DNA of 64,000 nt from JAGPUQ01 sp036961295 (GTDB lineage Bacteria; Pseudomonadota; Gammaproteobacteria; Pseudomonadales; Porticoccaceae). Position 1 is the first letter of the stretch. The number at the start of each line of letters is the position of its first letter. The position numbers were made by a program, and so were the translations under genes. Under the pieces are notes generated by a model that saw nothing but the letters and a program-made list of their open reading frames with translations, did not search any database and was not told where the DNA came from. Of the stretch, positions 42,391 through 51,652 are shown piece by piece. The stretch lies in contig JBALVX010000001.1 in the NCBI GenBank assembly GCA_036961295.1, positions 372,001 through 436,000 on the forward strand. The letters run 5' to 3'.

Positions 42391-43302
42391 TTAATCTTTG
42401 GAGGCGCGAGGATCGAGGGCGTCGCGCAGACCGTCGCCGAGAAAATTCAGCGCAAATAAAGTAATGGATAAAACTAATCCGGGAAAAATTAGCAGCCAGG
42501 GATATTCTTCCATGGTTTCGACGCCGTAGGATATTAATACGCCCCAGGAACTCTGTGGGGGCTGAATACCGAGACCGAGAAAACTTAGAAAAGCTTCCAG
42601 CAGCATTACGTTAGGAATGGTCAAGGTGGTGTAAACAATCACCGGGCCCAGGGCATTGGGAATCAAATGGCGACGCATAATACGCCACGGGGATAAGCCC
42701 AGGGATACTGCGGCCTCGACAAATTCTTGCTGTCGTAACGATTGCACTTGCCCACGGACAATGCGTGCCATGGTCAGCCATTCCACCGCGCCAATGGCAA
42801 AAAATAACAACAAAATATTGCGGCCAAAAATCACCATCAGCAAAATAATAAAAATCATAAAGGGCAGGGCGTAGAGAATGTCTACTAAGCGCATCATCGT
42901 GGCATCGACACGCCCACCTAAATAACCGGCGATGGTGCCGTAAAGTACGCCGATCACTAGTGCGACCGCGGTGGCGATAAAGCCCACTGCCAGCGATACG
43001 CGGCCGCCGTAGAGGATGCGGGTGAGTAGATCGCGACCCAGAGTGTCAGTGCCCAGCCAGTGTGCGGCGGAGGGTGGGGTGGGGCCGAGTAGTAAGTCCT
43101 GATCTTCGTAACCGTAGGGTGCGATCCAGGGCGTGAGCAAAGCCAGTACGCAGAGCAGTATCAGCACGAATAATCCGGCCAGGGCCATTTTGTTTTTACG
43201 TAGCCGATGCCAGGCATCCTGCCAGAGGGACGTGCCCTGTTCGGCGTCGTGTACTTCCGCGTTTAGGTTTGTGGCTATGTCGGTAGATCCGGGGCTGCTC
43301 AT
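42391..43302 (-). CDS. oppC: Peptide ABC transporter permease (OppC type)
   Basis: This 303-residue inner-membrane subunit opens with a cytoplasmic stretch and the OppC motif WQDAWHRLRKNKMALAGLF. The EAA coupling loop is EFVEAAVSLGLSPWRIMRRHLIPN. Six membrane spans are predicted. A conserved periplasmic segment GPTPPSAAHWLGTDTLGRD is present. It overlaps the OppB-type gene by 4 nt. Confidence 0.92.
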   Translation of the reverse strand: MSSPGSTDIATNLNAEVHDAEQGTSLWQDAWHRLRKNKMALAGLFVLILLCVLALLTPWIAPYGYEDQDLLLGPTPPSAAHWLGTDTLGRDLLTRILYGGRVSLAVGFIATAVALVIGVLYGTIAGYLGGRVDATMMRLVDILYALPFMIFIILLMVIFGRNILLLFFAIGAVEWLTMARIVRGQVQSLRQQEFVEAAVSLGLSPWRIMRRHLIPNALGPVIVYTTLTIPNVMLLEAFLSFLGLGIQPPQSSWGVLISYGVETMEEYPWLLIFPGLVLSITLFALNFLGDGLRDALDPRASKD

Positions 43303-44252
43303 TCGTTGGCTCCGGACTGAATAGATCCTTGTTGTCGACCGCGCAGTTTCGGATTCAGCCAGGCCACCGCAATATCGGAGAGTAAATTAAACACAATAAT
43401 CAGCGTGGCGAAAAATACCGTGGTGCCCATAATTACGGTGTAGTCGCGATTAAATGCGGCCTGCACATAAAAGCGACCGAGGCCGGGAATTTGAAAAATG
43501 GTTTCCACCACAAAGGAGCCGCTTAATAATCCGGCAAAGGCCGGGCCAGCGAAGGCCACTACGGGAATGATGCCGCCGCGCAAACCGTGTTTTAACACCA
43601 CCACCCATTCCGGTAAGCCCTTGGCGCGGGCGGTGCGAATATAGTCCTGGGACATGACCTCTAACATTCCACCCCGCGACAGCCGCGCCACATAGGCGGT
43701 ATAGCCAGAGGCTAAAGTTAAGGCAGGTAAAATTTTGTCGCCGGGAATATTGCCCCAGCCGGAGACCGGCACCCATTCCAGACCAATACCAAAAATTAAC
43801 ATCAGCACGGGGCCCAATAAAAACGAGGGCAGGCAAATGCCGATCATCGCCGTAGACATGGGAATATAATCTTGCGCGCTATTGGGTTTGAGCGCCGCGA
43901 CGACTCCGGCGGCGGTGCCCAGTAGCATTGAAATCAATAATGCGTAGATACCGAGTTCTGCGGTGGTGGGTAATCCCGAAAAAATTAATTCGCTGACACT
44001 GCGCCCGGGATATTTAAACGAGGGACCAAAATCACCCTGTAACAAATCGCCGAGGTAACTAAAGTATTGCATGATCACCGGTTGGTCGAGCTGGTACTTT
44101 ATTTCCAGGGCTTTAAGGACTTCCGGTGGTACGGCTTTTTCCGCGCTAAAAGGCCCGCCGGGTGCCAGTCGCACCAAAAAAAACGTTACTGTAATAACTA
44201 CCAGTAACACCGGGATGGCCTGTAATAATCGATTTAAAATAAAGCGGCCCAT
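43299..44252 (-). CDS. oppB: Peptide ABC transporter permease (OppB type)
   Basis: This 317-residue permease starts MGRFILNRLLQAIPVLLVVITVTFF and has LAPGGPFSAEKAVPPEV, the form seen in OppB. The EAA loop is DYIRTARAKGLPEWVVVLKHGLR. FVVETIFQIPGLGRFYVQAA is also standard. It lies 2 nt after the binding-protein gene and overlaps oppC, so the four genes form one transcript. Confidence 0.93.
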   Translation of the reverse strand: MGRFILNRLLQAIPVLLVVITVTFFLVRLAPGGPFSAEKAVPPEVLKALEIKYQLDQPVIMQYFSYLGDLLQGDFGPSFKYPGRSVSELIFSGLPTTAELGIYALLISMLLGTAAGVVAALKPNSAQDYIPMSTAMIGICLPSFLLGPVLMLIFGIGLEWVPVSGWGNIPGDKILPALTLASGYTAYVARLSRGGMLEVMSQDYIRTARAKGLPEWVVVLKHGLRGGIIPVVAFAGPAFAGLLSGSFVVETIFQIPGLGRFYVQAAFNRDYTVIMGTTVFFATLIIVFNLLSDIAVAWLNPKLRGRQQGSIQSGANE

Positions 44253-44254
44253 AC

Positions 44255-45976
44255 TTATTCGCCCGCTTGCAGGTAGATGCGTTTGTACAGGGCGTAGTCG
44301 AGCAGGTTGCCGGGCATACCTTTGACACTGTGGTGGGTTAAGTGAACGCTGGTATAGAAATACACCGGGATAATCGGCAGTTCATCCAGCAAAATGGCTT
44401 CGGCTTCACGAAAATGGCGATAGCGTTCTTCGCGAACAGCAGCGGCAGGGGATTTATTTAGTACCAGGTCGTCGTAACGGGCATCACTCCAGCCGGTGCG
44501 ATTGTTGCCGCCGTCTTTTGTCCACATATCTAAAAAAGTATTGGGGTCGACGTAGTCGCCAATCCAGCCGGCGCGGGAAATCTGAAAATTGCCGGAGCTT
44601 TCGCTGTCGAGATACACCTTCCAGTCCTGATTGTTGAGGGTGATGTCGATATTAAGTTCCCGCTTCCACATTTGCTGCACGGCAACCGCGAGTTTGCGGT
44701 GGCCCTCGCTGGTGTTGTAGAGAATTTCCGTGGTGGGAAAGCCTTCCCCGTTCGGGTACCCGGCTTCTGCCAGTAAGGTCCTTGCGGCTTCGGGGTCAAA
44801 GCTGAAACCATCTTCGGCGGTATAGCCCAGAGTGTTGGTGGGGGTAAAGGCGTAGGCCGGGATTTGTCCGCCCTTGGTAATTCGCTCAACAATTTGTTTA
44901 CGGTCGATACTCATCGCCAGCGCGCGTCGCACCCGTTTGTCTTTGAGTTGTGGCACGGTAGTATTAATGCGATAAAAATAGGTGCCCAGATACGGAGAAA
45001 CTCGCAGATGCTCCGGTGCCTTGTCTTCGTAGACGGCAATTTTATCGGAGGGCAGCGAGCCAGTAACGTGCAATTGCCCGGCGCGAAACATGCGCTCTTC
45101 GGTTGAGGCGTTTTCGGTGGGATAAAAACGTATGCCCTTGAGTTTGACCTGGGCGGCATCCCAATAGCTGGGATTTTTCGTCACGGCTACTACTCGGTTG
45201 AGATCCCACTGGCTAAGTACAAAGGGGCCGTTGCCGACAAAATTACCGGCCCGGGTCCAACGGCTGCCGCGCTCGGCGGGGTTGCCGAATTGTTCAATCG
45301 TGGCGCGGTGCACCGGGAACATACTGTAGTGGTCGAGTAATTGCAGAAAATACGGGGTGGGATTGGCCAGGGTGACTTGCAGGGTATGTGCATCCAGCGC
45401 CTTCACGCCCACCTGCTCAAAGTCGTCGAGCTTGCCGGTGGCGTAGGCCTCGGCATTGAGAATGGGGAAGTACATATAGTTGTAAAGGTTGCCCAGGGAC
45501 GGTTGCAGGCCGCGCCACCAGGACCAGACAAAGTCCTCGGCGGTCAGTGGATCGCCGTTAGACCAGCGGGCACTTTCCCGCAGATAAAAGGTGTAAACGG
45601 TGCCTTCAGCGTTGATCTCCCAGCGTTCGGCTACTGCTGGAATAGGTTCTAAGGTGGCTGGATCTTTGGCAACCAGGCCTTCGAGCAGGGCGACGATAAT
45701 ATGGTGTTCGGGCACGCCGGTAACAATATGGGGGTCGAGTTCCTGGGGTTCGGAGCCGTTGCCCCAGTGCAAAATCTGCTCCCGGTTGCCGGCTTCGATA
45801 TTACTTTCCCGATCACCGCAGGCGACCAGGGCCAGTGTAGCCAGCACGGCGAGTAGTAAGCGGGCTATATGGGAAAGCGTGTTTTGGGGAATGCTCTGGG
45901 AAAGCGTGCGCTGAGAAAGCATGCTCTGGAAAAAACCGATGGGGTGGAATAAGGCCTGGGCTTTAGTTGCGAGCAT
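44255..45976 (-). CDS. oppA: Oligopeptide-binding lipoprotein (OppA type)
   Basis: This is the 573-residue solute-binding component. A lipoprotein signal ends LALVAC with Cys53, so it is anchored to a membrane after processing. The mature part has the SBP family 5 blocks PQELDPHIVTG, WRGLQPSLGNLYNYMYFP and RRALAMSIDR. The signal n-region is unusually long and repetitive (LSQRTLSQ, NTLSH), produced by an imperfect 27-bp duplication. The ATG 18 codons in (45922) would give a more normal signal length. Confidence 0.9.
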   Translation of the reverse strand: MLATKAQALFHPIGFFQSMLSQRTLSQSIPQNTLSHIARLLLAVLATLALVACGDRESNIEAGNREQILHWGNGSEPQELDPHIVTGVPEHHIIVALLEGLVAKDPATLEPIPAVAERWEINAEGTVYTFYLRESARWSNGDPLTAEDFVWSWWRGLQPSLGNLYNYMYFPILNAEAYATGKLDDFEQVGVKALDAHTLQVTLANPTPYFLQLLDHYSMFPVHRATIEQFGNPAERGSRWTRAGNFVGNGPFVLSQWDLNRVVAVTKNPSYWDAAQVKLKGIRFYPTENASTEERMFRAGQLHVTGSLPSDKIAVYEDKAPEHLRVSPYLGTYFYRINTTVPQLKDKRVRRALAMSIDRKQIVERITKGGQIPAYAFTPTNTLGYTAEDGFSFDPEAARTLLAEAGYPNGEGFPTTEILYNTSEGHRKLAVAVQQMWKRELNIDITLNNQDWKVYLDSESSGNFQISRAGWIGDYVDPNTFLDMWTKDGGNNRTGWSDARYDDLVLNKSPAAAVREERYRHFREAEAILLDELPIIPVYFYTSVHLTHHSVKGMPGNLLDYALYKRIYLQAGE

Positions 45977-46075
45977 TGTGTTGTTATCGGCATCCGTGTG
46001 TGAGCTGAGCTACTAATAAATCGAATGATGGATAGTACCGGACAGTGGCTGCGGACAAAAGGCCGGTGCTACAGG

Positions 46076-46104
46076 TTGCATTGCTGGGGCCAAGCCCGGA
46101 TAAT
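46076..46104 (+). promoter_or_regulatory. Sigma-70 promoter of the SRP RNA
   Basis: TTGCAT (46076-46081) and GATAAT (46099-46104) are separated by exactly 17 nt. A GC-rich discriminator follows and the RNA starts about 13 nt after the -10. Confidence 0.6.
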
Positions 46105-46117
46105 CCGCGCCCGTAAT

Positions 46118-46230
46118 GGTGGCCCCTGTCGGTTTCCCGCAGTGAACAATTGTGAACTCCGCCAGGCCTGGAAGGGAGCAACGGTAGCAATGACTTCGCG
46201 TGCCGGGGTCTGCTGGCAGGGGTCACCTCC
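46118..46230 (+). ncRNA. ffs: Signal recognition particle RNA (4.5S)
   Basis: This is a hairpin RNA of about 113 nt. The apical domain is intact: CCAGGCCTGGAAGGGAGCAACGG-type tetraloop and symmetric loop, then the CGTGCCGGGGTCTGCTGGCAGGG return strand. The ends GGTGGCCCCTG and CAGGGGTCACC pair. It binds Ffh to target membrane proteins. Placement upstream of dnaX is seen in pseudomonads. Ends are estimated to within a few nt. Confidence 0.92.
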
Positions 46231-46396
46231 AATCTTTCTGTATATTTTCCCTCTGAACCTACTCACTTGCGGCGAAGGCTAATGTTTCTTCGTCGTAATG
46301 GATTACAATGGCCTTTTTGGCAAGCAGCAATATCCGGTGTGTGTTGACATTATCCCGCAACAATCCGCTAACAATGCTTCAGTGTAGGTTAATCTC

Positions 46397-48298
46397 ATGA
46401 GCTATCAGGTGCTCGCCCGTAAGTGGCGACCCCGTTATTTTGACGAAATGGCCGGTCAGGAGCATGTGCTCAAGGCCCTGGTCAATGCCCTCGATAATGA
46501 CCGTCTCCATCACGCCTATCTGTTTACCGGCACTCGAGGTGTGGGCAAAACTACCATCGCGCGGATTCTCGCCAAGTGTCTGAATTGCGATCTTGGCGTC
46601 AGCTCCAAACCCTGTGGTACCTGCGGTTCCTGTATGGAAATCGCCGAGGGCCGTTTTGTCGATTTGATTGAAGTGGATGCGGCGTCGCGCACCAAGGTCG
46701 AAGATACCCGGGAATTGCTCGACAACGTGCAATACGCGCCGACTCGAGGCCGCTTCAAGGTCTACCTGATCGATGAAGTCCATATGTTATCGGGGCATAG
46801 TTTTAACGCCCTGTTAAAAACTCTTGAAGAACCACCGCCCCACGTTAAATTTTTGTTAGCGACCACCGAGCCGCAGAAACTGCCCGCCACGATTTTGTCG
46901 CGCTGCTTGCAGTTTAATCTCAAGAATCTCTCTCCCGAGCGCATTGTCGAGCACCTGAGTATGGTGCTTAAAGAGGAAAACATTCCCTTTGAAGAAGCCG
47001 CGCTCTGGGCTTTGGCGCGAGCCGCCAGTGGCAGTATGCGCGATGCGCTCAGCCTTACCGATCAGGCCATTGCCCACGGTAACGGCACCGTGGTGGAAGG
47101 CGAGGTCAGTGCCATGCTGGGCACCATTGATCGCTCTACGGTACTGGATATTTGCCGGGCCCTGGCGGCAAGAGACGGGGTTGAAGTATTGCGTCTGGTG
47201 GATGACCTGGCGGAACACTCGCCCGATTACGCCGCAGCGCTGGCAGATATGATCGGGGTTTGGCATCAGGTTGCCGTGGCGCAGGCCGTACCCGAAGCGC
47301 TGGATACCCACGGGGGCAATGCCGTCGAGTTATTAGCGCTGGCCAATAGCTTGAGCCGAGAAGACGTGCAACTGTTTTATCAAATTTGTTTACTGGGGCG
47401 TCGCGACTTGCCCTATGCCGGTGAGCCGCGTACCGGCTTTGAAATGATTTTACTGCGACAGTTGGCGTTTGAACCGATGGCGGCTGGGGCTTCGGTTCCT
47501 GCTGCGGCTGGAGCGGGTGCAGTAGTGAAACCAGCGGTCGGGGAGACGCCGGAACCGGTAAAAAAGTCTGAAGGGTCCGGGGTCAACCCGGACGTCAGCT
47601 CAGCAGAGCTACCTCCTCTGGATTCATATGCTGATGTTAGTACAGCGGTTAGTGCTGAGGCTAATACCGGTAGCGCTCAGTCCAGAAGCACTCAATCCAG
47701 CGCGCCAGCTACCAGCACGCTAGATAAGTTAGATAGGATCGCGGAAGCGCTACCCAAGGCTGAGACTTCAACTGCAAGTCCGAGTCCGAGTTTAAGCCCA
47801 GGCCCAAGCCCAGAAACAGCGACAGCCGCTAATAGCACCGCGTCCGATCCGAAATTAGCGCCGAAGTTAGAGCCCATTGCTCTGGCCGAATTCAGCCCCG
47901 AGCACTGGCGCGCGGTGTATAGCGGCCTAGCTCTGGGTGGTATTATTGAAAACACCGCAGCGAATTTAATTTTAATTAAACGGCAGGGCGCGGAGCTGTG
48001 GTTTCGTCTCGACGCCGATAACGACGCGCTCTACGACGAGGGCCACCGCGAACGTCTGGAAACGGCTCTGGTTGCGTATTTCGGTGAGTCGCTTACGGTC
48101 AACATAGACCGAGCGCAAATTACCTCAGCGCCCGGTGAGACCGCAGCGGAAACCCCGCGAGCAGCCCGGGAGCGCGAGCAATACGAACGGCAACAGGCCG
48201 CCATTAAAACCATGCGGGAGGACCCCGTGGTGAATACGCTGATAGAGCGTTTTAACGGCGAGTTACTTGAAGATACCATTTCACCTTTGGAGGAATAA
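46397..48298 (+). CDS. dnaX: DNA polymerase III subunits tau and gamma
   Basis: This 633-residue clamp-loader ATPase has Walker A GTRGVGKTT (about 45-53), the zinc Cys cluster from CLNCDLG to CGTCGSC, Walker B VYLIDEVHMLS, and SRC (LSRCLQF). Domain III ends at about 365, followed by a Pro/Ser/Ala-rich linker and the tau-specific C-terminal domain. An in-frame A AAA AAG heptamer at 47560-47566 with flanking signals predicts a -1 frameshift giving a 391-residue gamma form. The linker also carries a short SP repeat (47777-47812). Confidence 0.96.
   Translation: MSYQVLARKWRPRYFDEMAGQEHVLKALVNALDNDRLHHAYLFTGTRGVGKTTIARILAKCLNCDLGVSSKPCGTCGSCMEIAEGRFVDLIEVDAASRTKVEDTRELLDNVQYAPTRGRFKVYLIDEVHMLSGHSFNALLKTLEEPPPHVKFLLATTEPQKLPATILSRCLQFNLKNLSPERIVEHLSMVLKEENIPFEEAALWALARAASGSMRDALSLTDQAIAHGNGTVVEGEVSAMLGTIDRSTVLDICRALAARDGVEVLRLVDDLAEHSPDYAAALADMIGVWHQVAVAQAVPEALDTHGGNAVELLALANSLSREDVQLFYQICLLGRRDLPYAGEPRTGFEMILLRQLAFEPMAAGASVPAAAGAGAVVKPAVGETPEPVKKSEGSGVNPDVSSAELPPLDSYADVSTAVSAEANTGSAQSRSTQSSAPATSTLDKLDRIAEALPKAETSTASPSPSLSPGPSPETATAANSTASDPKLAPKLEPIALAEFSPEHWRAVYSGLALGGIIENTAANLILIKRQGAELWFRLDADNDALYDEGHRERLETALVAYFGESLTVNIDRAQITSAPGETAAETPRAAREREQYERQQAAIKTMREDPVVNTLIERFNGELLEDTISPLEE
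47540..47593 (+). promoter_or_regulatory. Programmed -1 frameshift cassette in dnaX
   Basis: Three elements are present. A ribosome-site-like GGGGAG lies at 47540-47545. The slippery heptamer A AAA AAG is at 47560-47566 in the correct phase (codons GTA AAA AAG). A perfect 7-bp stem GTCCGGG/CCCGGAC (47575-47593, 5-nt loop) starts 8 nt later. After slipping, one GTC codon is read and then TGA at 47569-47571, as in the E. coli design. Confidence 0.85.
47777..47812. repeat. 6 x 6-bp Ser-Pro coding repeat in dnaX
   Basis: Six in-frame hexamers (AGTCCG, AGTCCG, AGTTTA, AGCCCA, GGCCCA, AGCCCA) encode SPSPSLSPGPSP in the tau linker. Confidence 0.7.
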
Positions 48299-48303
48299 GA
48301 GCG

Positions 48304-48639
48304 ATGGAAGGTTTGAATGATTTAATGAAGCAAGCTCAGCAGATGCAGGAAAAAATGCAGAAGCTACAGGCGGAGGCCGCCGAGACTGAAGTCACCGGGG
48401 AGTCTGGTGCGGGTATGGTTAAGGTGGTGATGACCGGTCGCCACGATGTGCGCAAGGTGACTATCGATCCCAGCTTATTTGGTGAGGGTACTTTAACGGA
48501 AGATAAAGAAGTGCTGGAAGATTTACTCGCCGCGGCAGTTAACGATGCCGTGCGCAAAGTTGAGCGACAACAAAAAGATGTCATGGGTAGCCTTACCGAA
48601 GGTATGCAGTTGCCCCCCGGCTTTAAGATGCCGTTCTAG
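48304..48639 (+). CDS. ybaB: YbaB/EbfC nucleoid-associated protein
   Basis: This 111-residue protein opens MEGLNDLMKQAQQMQEKMQKLQ, the helical dimer arm of YbaB. The conserved VKVVMTGRHDVRKVTIDP follows. It binds DNA as a tweezer-shaped dimer. Order dnaX-ybaB-recR with gaps of 5 and 3 nt is conserved across bacteria. Confidence 0.95.
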   Translation: MEGLNDLMKQAQQMQEKMQKLQAEAAETEVTGESGAGMVKVVMTGRHDVRKVTIDPSLFGEGTLTEDKEVLEDLLAAAVNDAVRKVERQQKDVMGSLTEGMQLPPGFKMPF

Positions 48640-48642
48640 CTT

Positions 48643-49236
48643 ATGTTTGGCAAAGTTATCGATGAATTAATCGACTCCTTACGTTGCCTGCCCGGAGTCG
48701 GCCCTAAGTCGGCTCAGCGTATGGCCCTGCACTTGCTGGAGCGCGATCGCAAGTCTGCCAGCCGCTTAGCCAACGCAATTGCCAACGCCGCAGAAAAAAT
48801 TGGGCGCTGCGAATTGTGTCGTATTTTTTCCGAAACCAAAGAGTGCGAAATTTGCGGGAATCACCGACGCGAGCAACGCCAGCTCTGCGTGGTGGAGACA
48901 CCAGCAGATTTATTCGCGATTGAGCAGTCCGGGAGTTACCGGGGCCGTTATTTCGTGTTACTCGGGCATCTGTCGCCGATTGATGGCATTGGCCCGGCTG
49001 AAATTGGCATCGACCAATTACTACAGCGGCTCAGCGACGAAGATATTGAAGAGTTGATACTGGCCACTAACCTGACGGTAGAGGGCGAGGCGACCGCACA
49101 TTTTATCGGCGAGCGCGCGCTTGCTCTGGGTGTTCAGGTCAGCCGCATCGCCCACGGCGTACCTCTGGGTGGCGAATTAGAATATGTCGATGGCAGTACT
49201 CTGCTACATGCGTTTTCTTCCCGTAAGCAACTTTAG
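48643..49236 (+). CDS. recR: Recombination protein RecR
   Basis: This 197-residue protein acts with RecF/RecO in gap repair. It has an N-terminal helix-hairpin-helix (LPGVGPKSAQRMALHLL), a four-Cys zinc site (CELC ... CEICG), and a Toprim domain with CVVETPADLFAIEQSG and YFVLLGHLSPIDGIGP. The C-terminal Walker-like RIAHGVPLGGELEYVD is present. Three nt separate it from ybaB. Confidence 0.97.
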   Translation: MFGKVIDELIDSLRCLPGVGPKSAQRMALHLLERDRKSASRLANAIANAAEKIGRCELCRIFSETKECEICGNHRREQRQLCVVETPADLFAIEQSGSYRGRYFVLLGHLSPIDGIGPAEIGIDQLLQRLSDEDIEELILATNLTVEGEATAHFIGERALALGVQVSRIAHGVPLGGELEYVDGSTLLHAFSSRKQL

Positions 49237-49310
49237 CGCGAAGCTCTTAAATCCATATATCGATACTAAAGTTATTGCTTAACTGATATCGAAAAACCAG
49301 GCCAATATTA

Positions 49311-50447
49311 ATGTTCGCACAAGCTATGCCCACTCCCATTGTGATTGCCGACAACGACAGTTTGCGCGAATGCGTTCAGCAGTGGGCCGCTGCGCCTGCC
49401 ATTGCCCTCGACACCGAATTTATGCGCACCGACACCTTCTACCCCAAGTTTGCCTTGTTGCAGCTCTGCGATGGTGAGAATGTCTGGTTGATTGATCCTC
49501 TGGGGGTGGATGATGTGGAGCCGATCAAGGCACTGCTACTCAACCCCGATGTGGTGAAAGTATTGCATTCCTGTTCGGAAGACTTGGAAGTGTTACAGAT
49601 GGCTTTTGGTTGTCTGCCTGTCGCCCTTTACGATACCCAGGTTGCAGCGGCAATGACCGGGCACGGGTTTTCTCTCGGTTACAGCAAGTTAGTAAAAAGC
49701 CTGCTGGATGTGGAGTTGGATAAACACGAAACCCGTTCCGACTGGTTGCAACGCCCGCTGAGTGCTTCTCAGCATCAATATGCGGCGGAAGATGTGCATT
49801 ATTTATTGCCGGTGTATCAGCGTTTGGTAGCTGACGCAGAAACTTTGGGGCGCAGCCATTGGCTTGCCGAAGAAATGCAAAATTTATTATCGGCAGCGAC
49901 CCAGCGCACCCCGGACGAACAACAATACCGTCGTATTAAAGGCGCCGGTCGCCTCGACCCTCGCAGCCTGGCGATATTGCAGGTGTTGGCGGGTTGGCGC
50001 GAAACCGAGGCGCGGGCGTGCAATAAACCGCGAGGGCATATCGTTGCCGATAAAGAATTTTTGGAGATTGCTCAGCAGCAACCGGATGATATATCGGCCC
50101 TAAAGCAATTAGAGGATGTGCGTCACCGTGTGGTGCGACAGTACGGGGATAAACTTTTGGCGCTAAGCGCGAGTGTGAGTGACAACAGTGAGACCTACCC
50201 CGAGGCTTTTCCTCAGCCGCCCAGTAAAGAAGTGCGTCAATTGATTAAGGATTTTCGCGAGTGGTTAAATAATGCCGCCGAAGCCCGACAAATGGCGCCC
50301 GAAATACTGGCTAAGCGGGTTGCGCTGGAGAGCCTGGCGAGAAGCAAAGAAGCCGGCACCGTTGAGCTGCCGACAGCGCTGGCTCAGGGTTGGCGTCGCG
50401 AAGCCGTGGGCAGTGACTTACTTAGTTTTGTCGAGCAGGCAGGTTAA
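49311..50447 (+). CDS. rnd: Ribonuclease D
   Basis: This 378-residue 3'-5' exonuclease trims tRNA and other small RNA ends. The DEDDy residues are in LDTEFMRTDTFYP, SCSEDLEVLQ and YAAEDVHYLLPVY. An HRDC domain follows (about 210-290). Two starts are possible, the first ATG or ATG 49326 (MPTPIVIADND). ycgL follows at 4 nt, an arrangement known from pseudomonads. Confidence 0.93.
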   Translation: MFAQAMPTPIVIADNDSLRECVQQWAAAPAIALDTEFMRTDTFYPKFALLQLCDGENVWLIDPLGVDDVEPIKALLLNPDVVKVLHSCSEDLEVLQMAFGCLPVALYDTQVAAAMTGHGFSLGYSKLVKSLLDVELDKHETRSDWLQRPLSASQHQYAAEDVHYLLPVYQRLVADAETLGRSHWLAEEMQNLLSAATQRTPDEQQYRRIKGAGRLDPRSLAILQVLAGWRETEARACNKPRGHIVADKEFLEIAQQQPDDISALKQLEDVRHRVVRQYGDKLLALSASVSDNSETYPEAFPQPPSKEVRQLIKDFREWLNNAAEARQMAPEILAKRVALESLARSKEAGTVELPTALAQGWRREAVGSDLLSFVEQAG

Positions 50448-50451
50448 GGCT

Positions 50452-50769
50452 ATGAATAAAACACCAGGAAAAAATACGCCAGAAGAAAGAAGACTGTGCA
50501 AAATTTACCGCAGCCCTAAGCAGTCGGGGATGTACCTCTACGTCAATCACGAGGGCGATCTAAAGCCGGTGCCAGAAGCCTTGTTAACTAAGTTTGGTAA
50601 ACCCGAGCTGGCCATGCCCATAATGCTCGGCCCCGAACGCAAGCTGGCTCGAGTCGATATTGCCGATGTATTAAAGGCTTTAGAGGAGCAGGGCTATTAT
50701 TTACAAATGCCGCCGCGCCCCGACCAATATATGGCAGACATGCGGCAGAAAAATGAAAAATTGGCGTGA
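50452..50769 (+). CDS. ycgL: YcgL domain protein
   Basis: This 105-residue protein has the YcgL pattern CKIYRSPKQSGMYLYV, followed by GPERKLARVDIADVLKALEEQGYYLQMPP. The function is unknown. The ATG at 50452 is chosen because it gives the family N-terminus and follows rnd directly. Its stop overlaps the GTG of ycgN by 4 nt. Confidence 0.9.
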   Translation: MNKTPGKNTPEERRLCKIYRSPKQSGMYLYVNHEGDLKPVPEALLTKFGKPELAMPIMLGPERKLARVDIADVLKALEEQGYYLQMPPRPDQYMADMRQKNEKLA

Positions 50770-51206
50770 ATAAAACATTTTGGCAGACTAAATCCCTAAG
50801 GGAGATGGACGATGCCGAATGGGAAGCCCTGTGCGATGGTTGCGGGCGGTGTTGTTTGTTGAAATTAGAAGACGCCGACAGCGGTGACATAGCGTTTACC
50901 GCGGTGTCCTGTCAGTTGCTCGACGTAGATAGCTGTCGCTGCACCGATTACCCTAAGCGCAAACAGCTGGTGCCTGATTGTTTACAATTGAATCGCGACA
51001 ACGTGGCTAGCACGGATTGGTTGCCGCAGACCTGCGCTTATCGGCTGGTCAACGAGGGCAAGCCCTTATTTGATTGGCATCCGCTGGTGTCGGGTAATGC
51101 GGATTCAGTTCACGAGGCGGGTATTTCCGTGCGTGGAAAAATTATTTCAGAAACCCAGGTGCATCCGGATAGCGTCGAAGAGTTTGTTATTCACTGGGTT
51201 AATTAG
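50766..51206 (+). CDS. ycgN: YcgN family Cys-cluster protein (UPF0260)
   Basis: This 146-residue protein has the motif CDGCGRCCLLKLED and later CRCTDYPKR, which together form the YkgJ/YcgN type cysteine cluster thought to bind iron-sulfur or zinc. Blocks WLPQTCAYRL and GISVRGKIISE are conserved. The GTG start is coupled to the ycgL stop. Biochemical role not known. Confidence 0.9.
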   Translation: MNKTFWQTKSLREMDDAEWEALCDGCGRCCLLKLEDADSGDIAFTAVSCQLLDVDSCRCTDYPKRKQLVPDCLQLNRDNVASTDWLPQTCAYRLVNEGKPLFDWHPLVSGNADSVHEAGISVRGKIISETQVHPDSVEEFVIHWVN

Positions 51207-51217
51207 GAGTCGAAGCA

Positions 51218-51652
51218 ATGTACACCCTGGAAAATTATCAGTGGGGGCTGGTGGCCTACTATATTGGCGCTCTGCTGATTATGGTGCCGGTGTGGCGCGT
51301 AACTCGGGTGCTACCCTGGTTTCCGGTGCGTTGGTTTTTTCGCGTGGTTTTTGTCGCCGCATTGCTGACCCCAATGATTGTCTATCGCGATATGGACTTT
51401 CTGGCCCCGGCCTGGGGCGTCGCCGTGTTTGAGATGATTTACCCGCAAACCGGTGAAGGCTGGCAGCGGGGGGTGTGGCCAATGGTGGTGGTCGGCTGTG
51501 TGTTATATGCACTGGTACTGGCTATCTGGCTGTTGATCCGACGTTGGCGAAATAAAAAGTTACCTGCGGGAGAAGTCCCCCATAAAGAACCCACCTTATC
51601 GGAAATGATGAGCGAGCAGGGTGATGTTAAGCAAGCTGGTGCTGATATCTAA
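51218..51652 (+). CDS. Hypothetical membrane protein downstream of ycgN
   Basis: This 144-residue protein has three or four hydrophobic segments (about 12-30, 38-56, 65-80 and 88-108) and a polar C-terminal tail. It lies 11 nt after ycgN and is probably in the same transcript. I do not recognise a named family, although a small membrane protein at this place is common in relatives. The stop codon is inside a 16-bp direct repeat (51642-51687). Confidence 0.75.
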   Translation: MYTLENYQWGLVAYYIGALLIMVPVWRVTRVLPWFPVRWFFRVVFVAALLTPMIVYRDMDFLAPAWGVAVFEMIYPQTGEGWQRGVWPMVVVGCVLYALVLAIWLLIRRWRNKKLPAGEVPHKEPTLSEMMSEQGDVKQAGADI

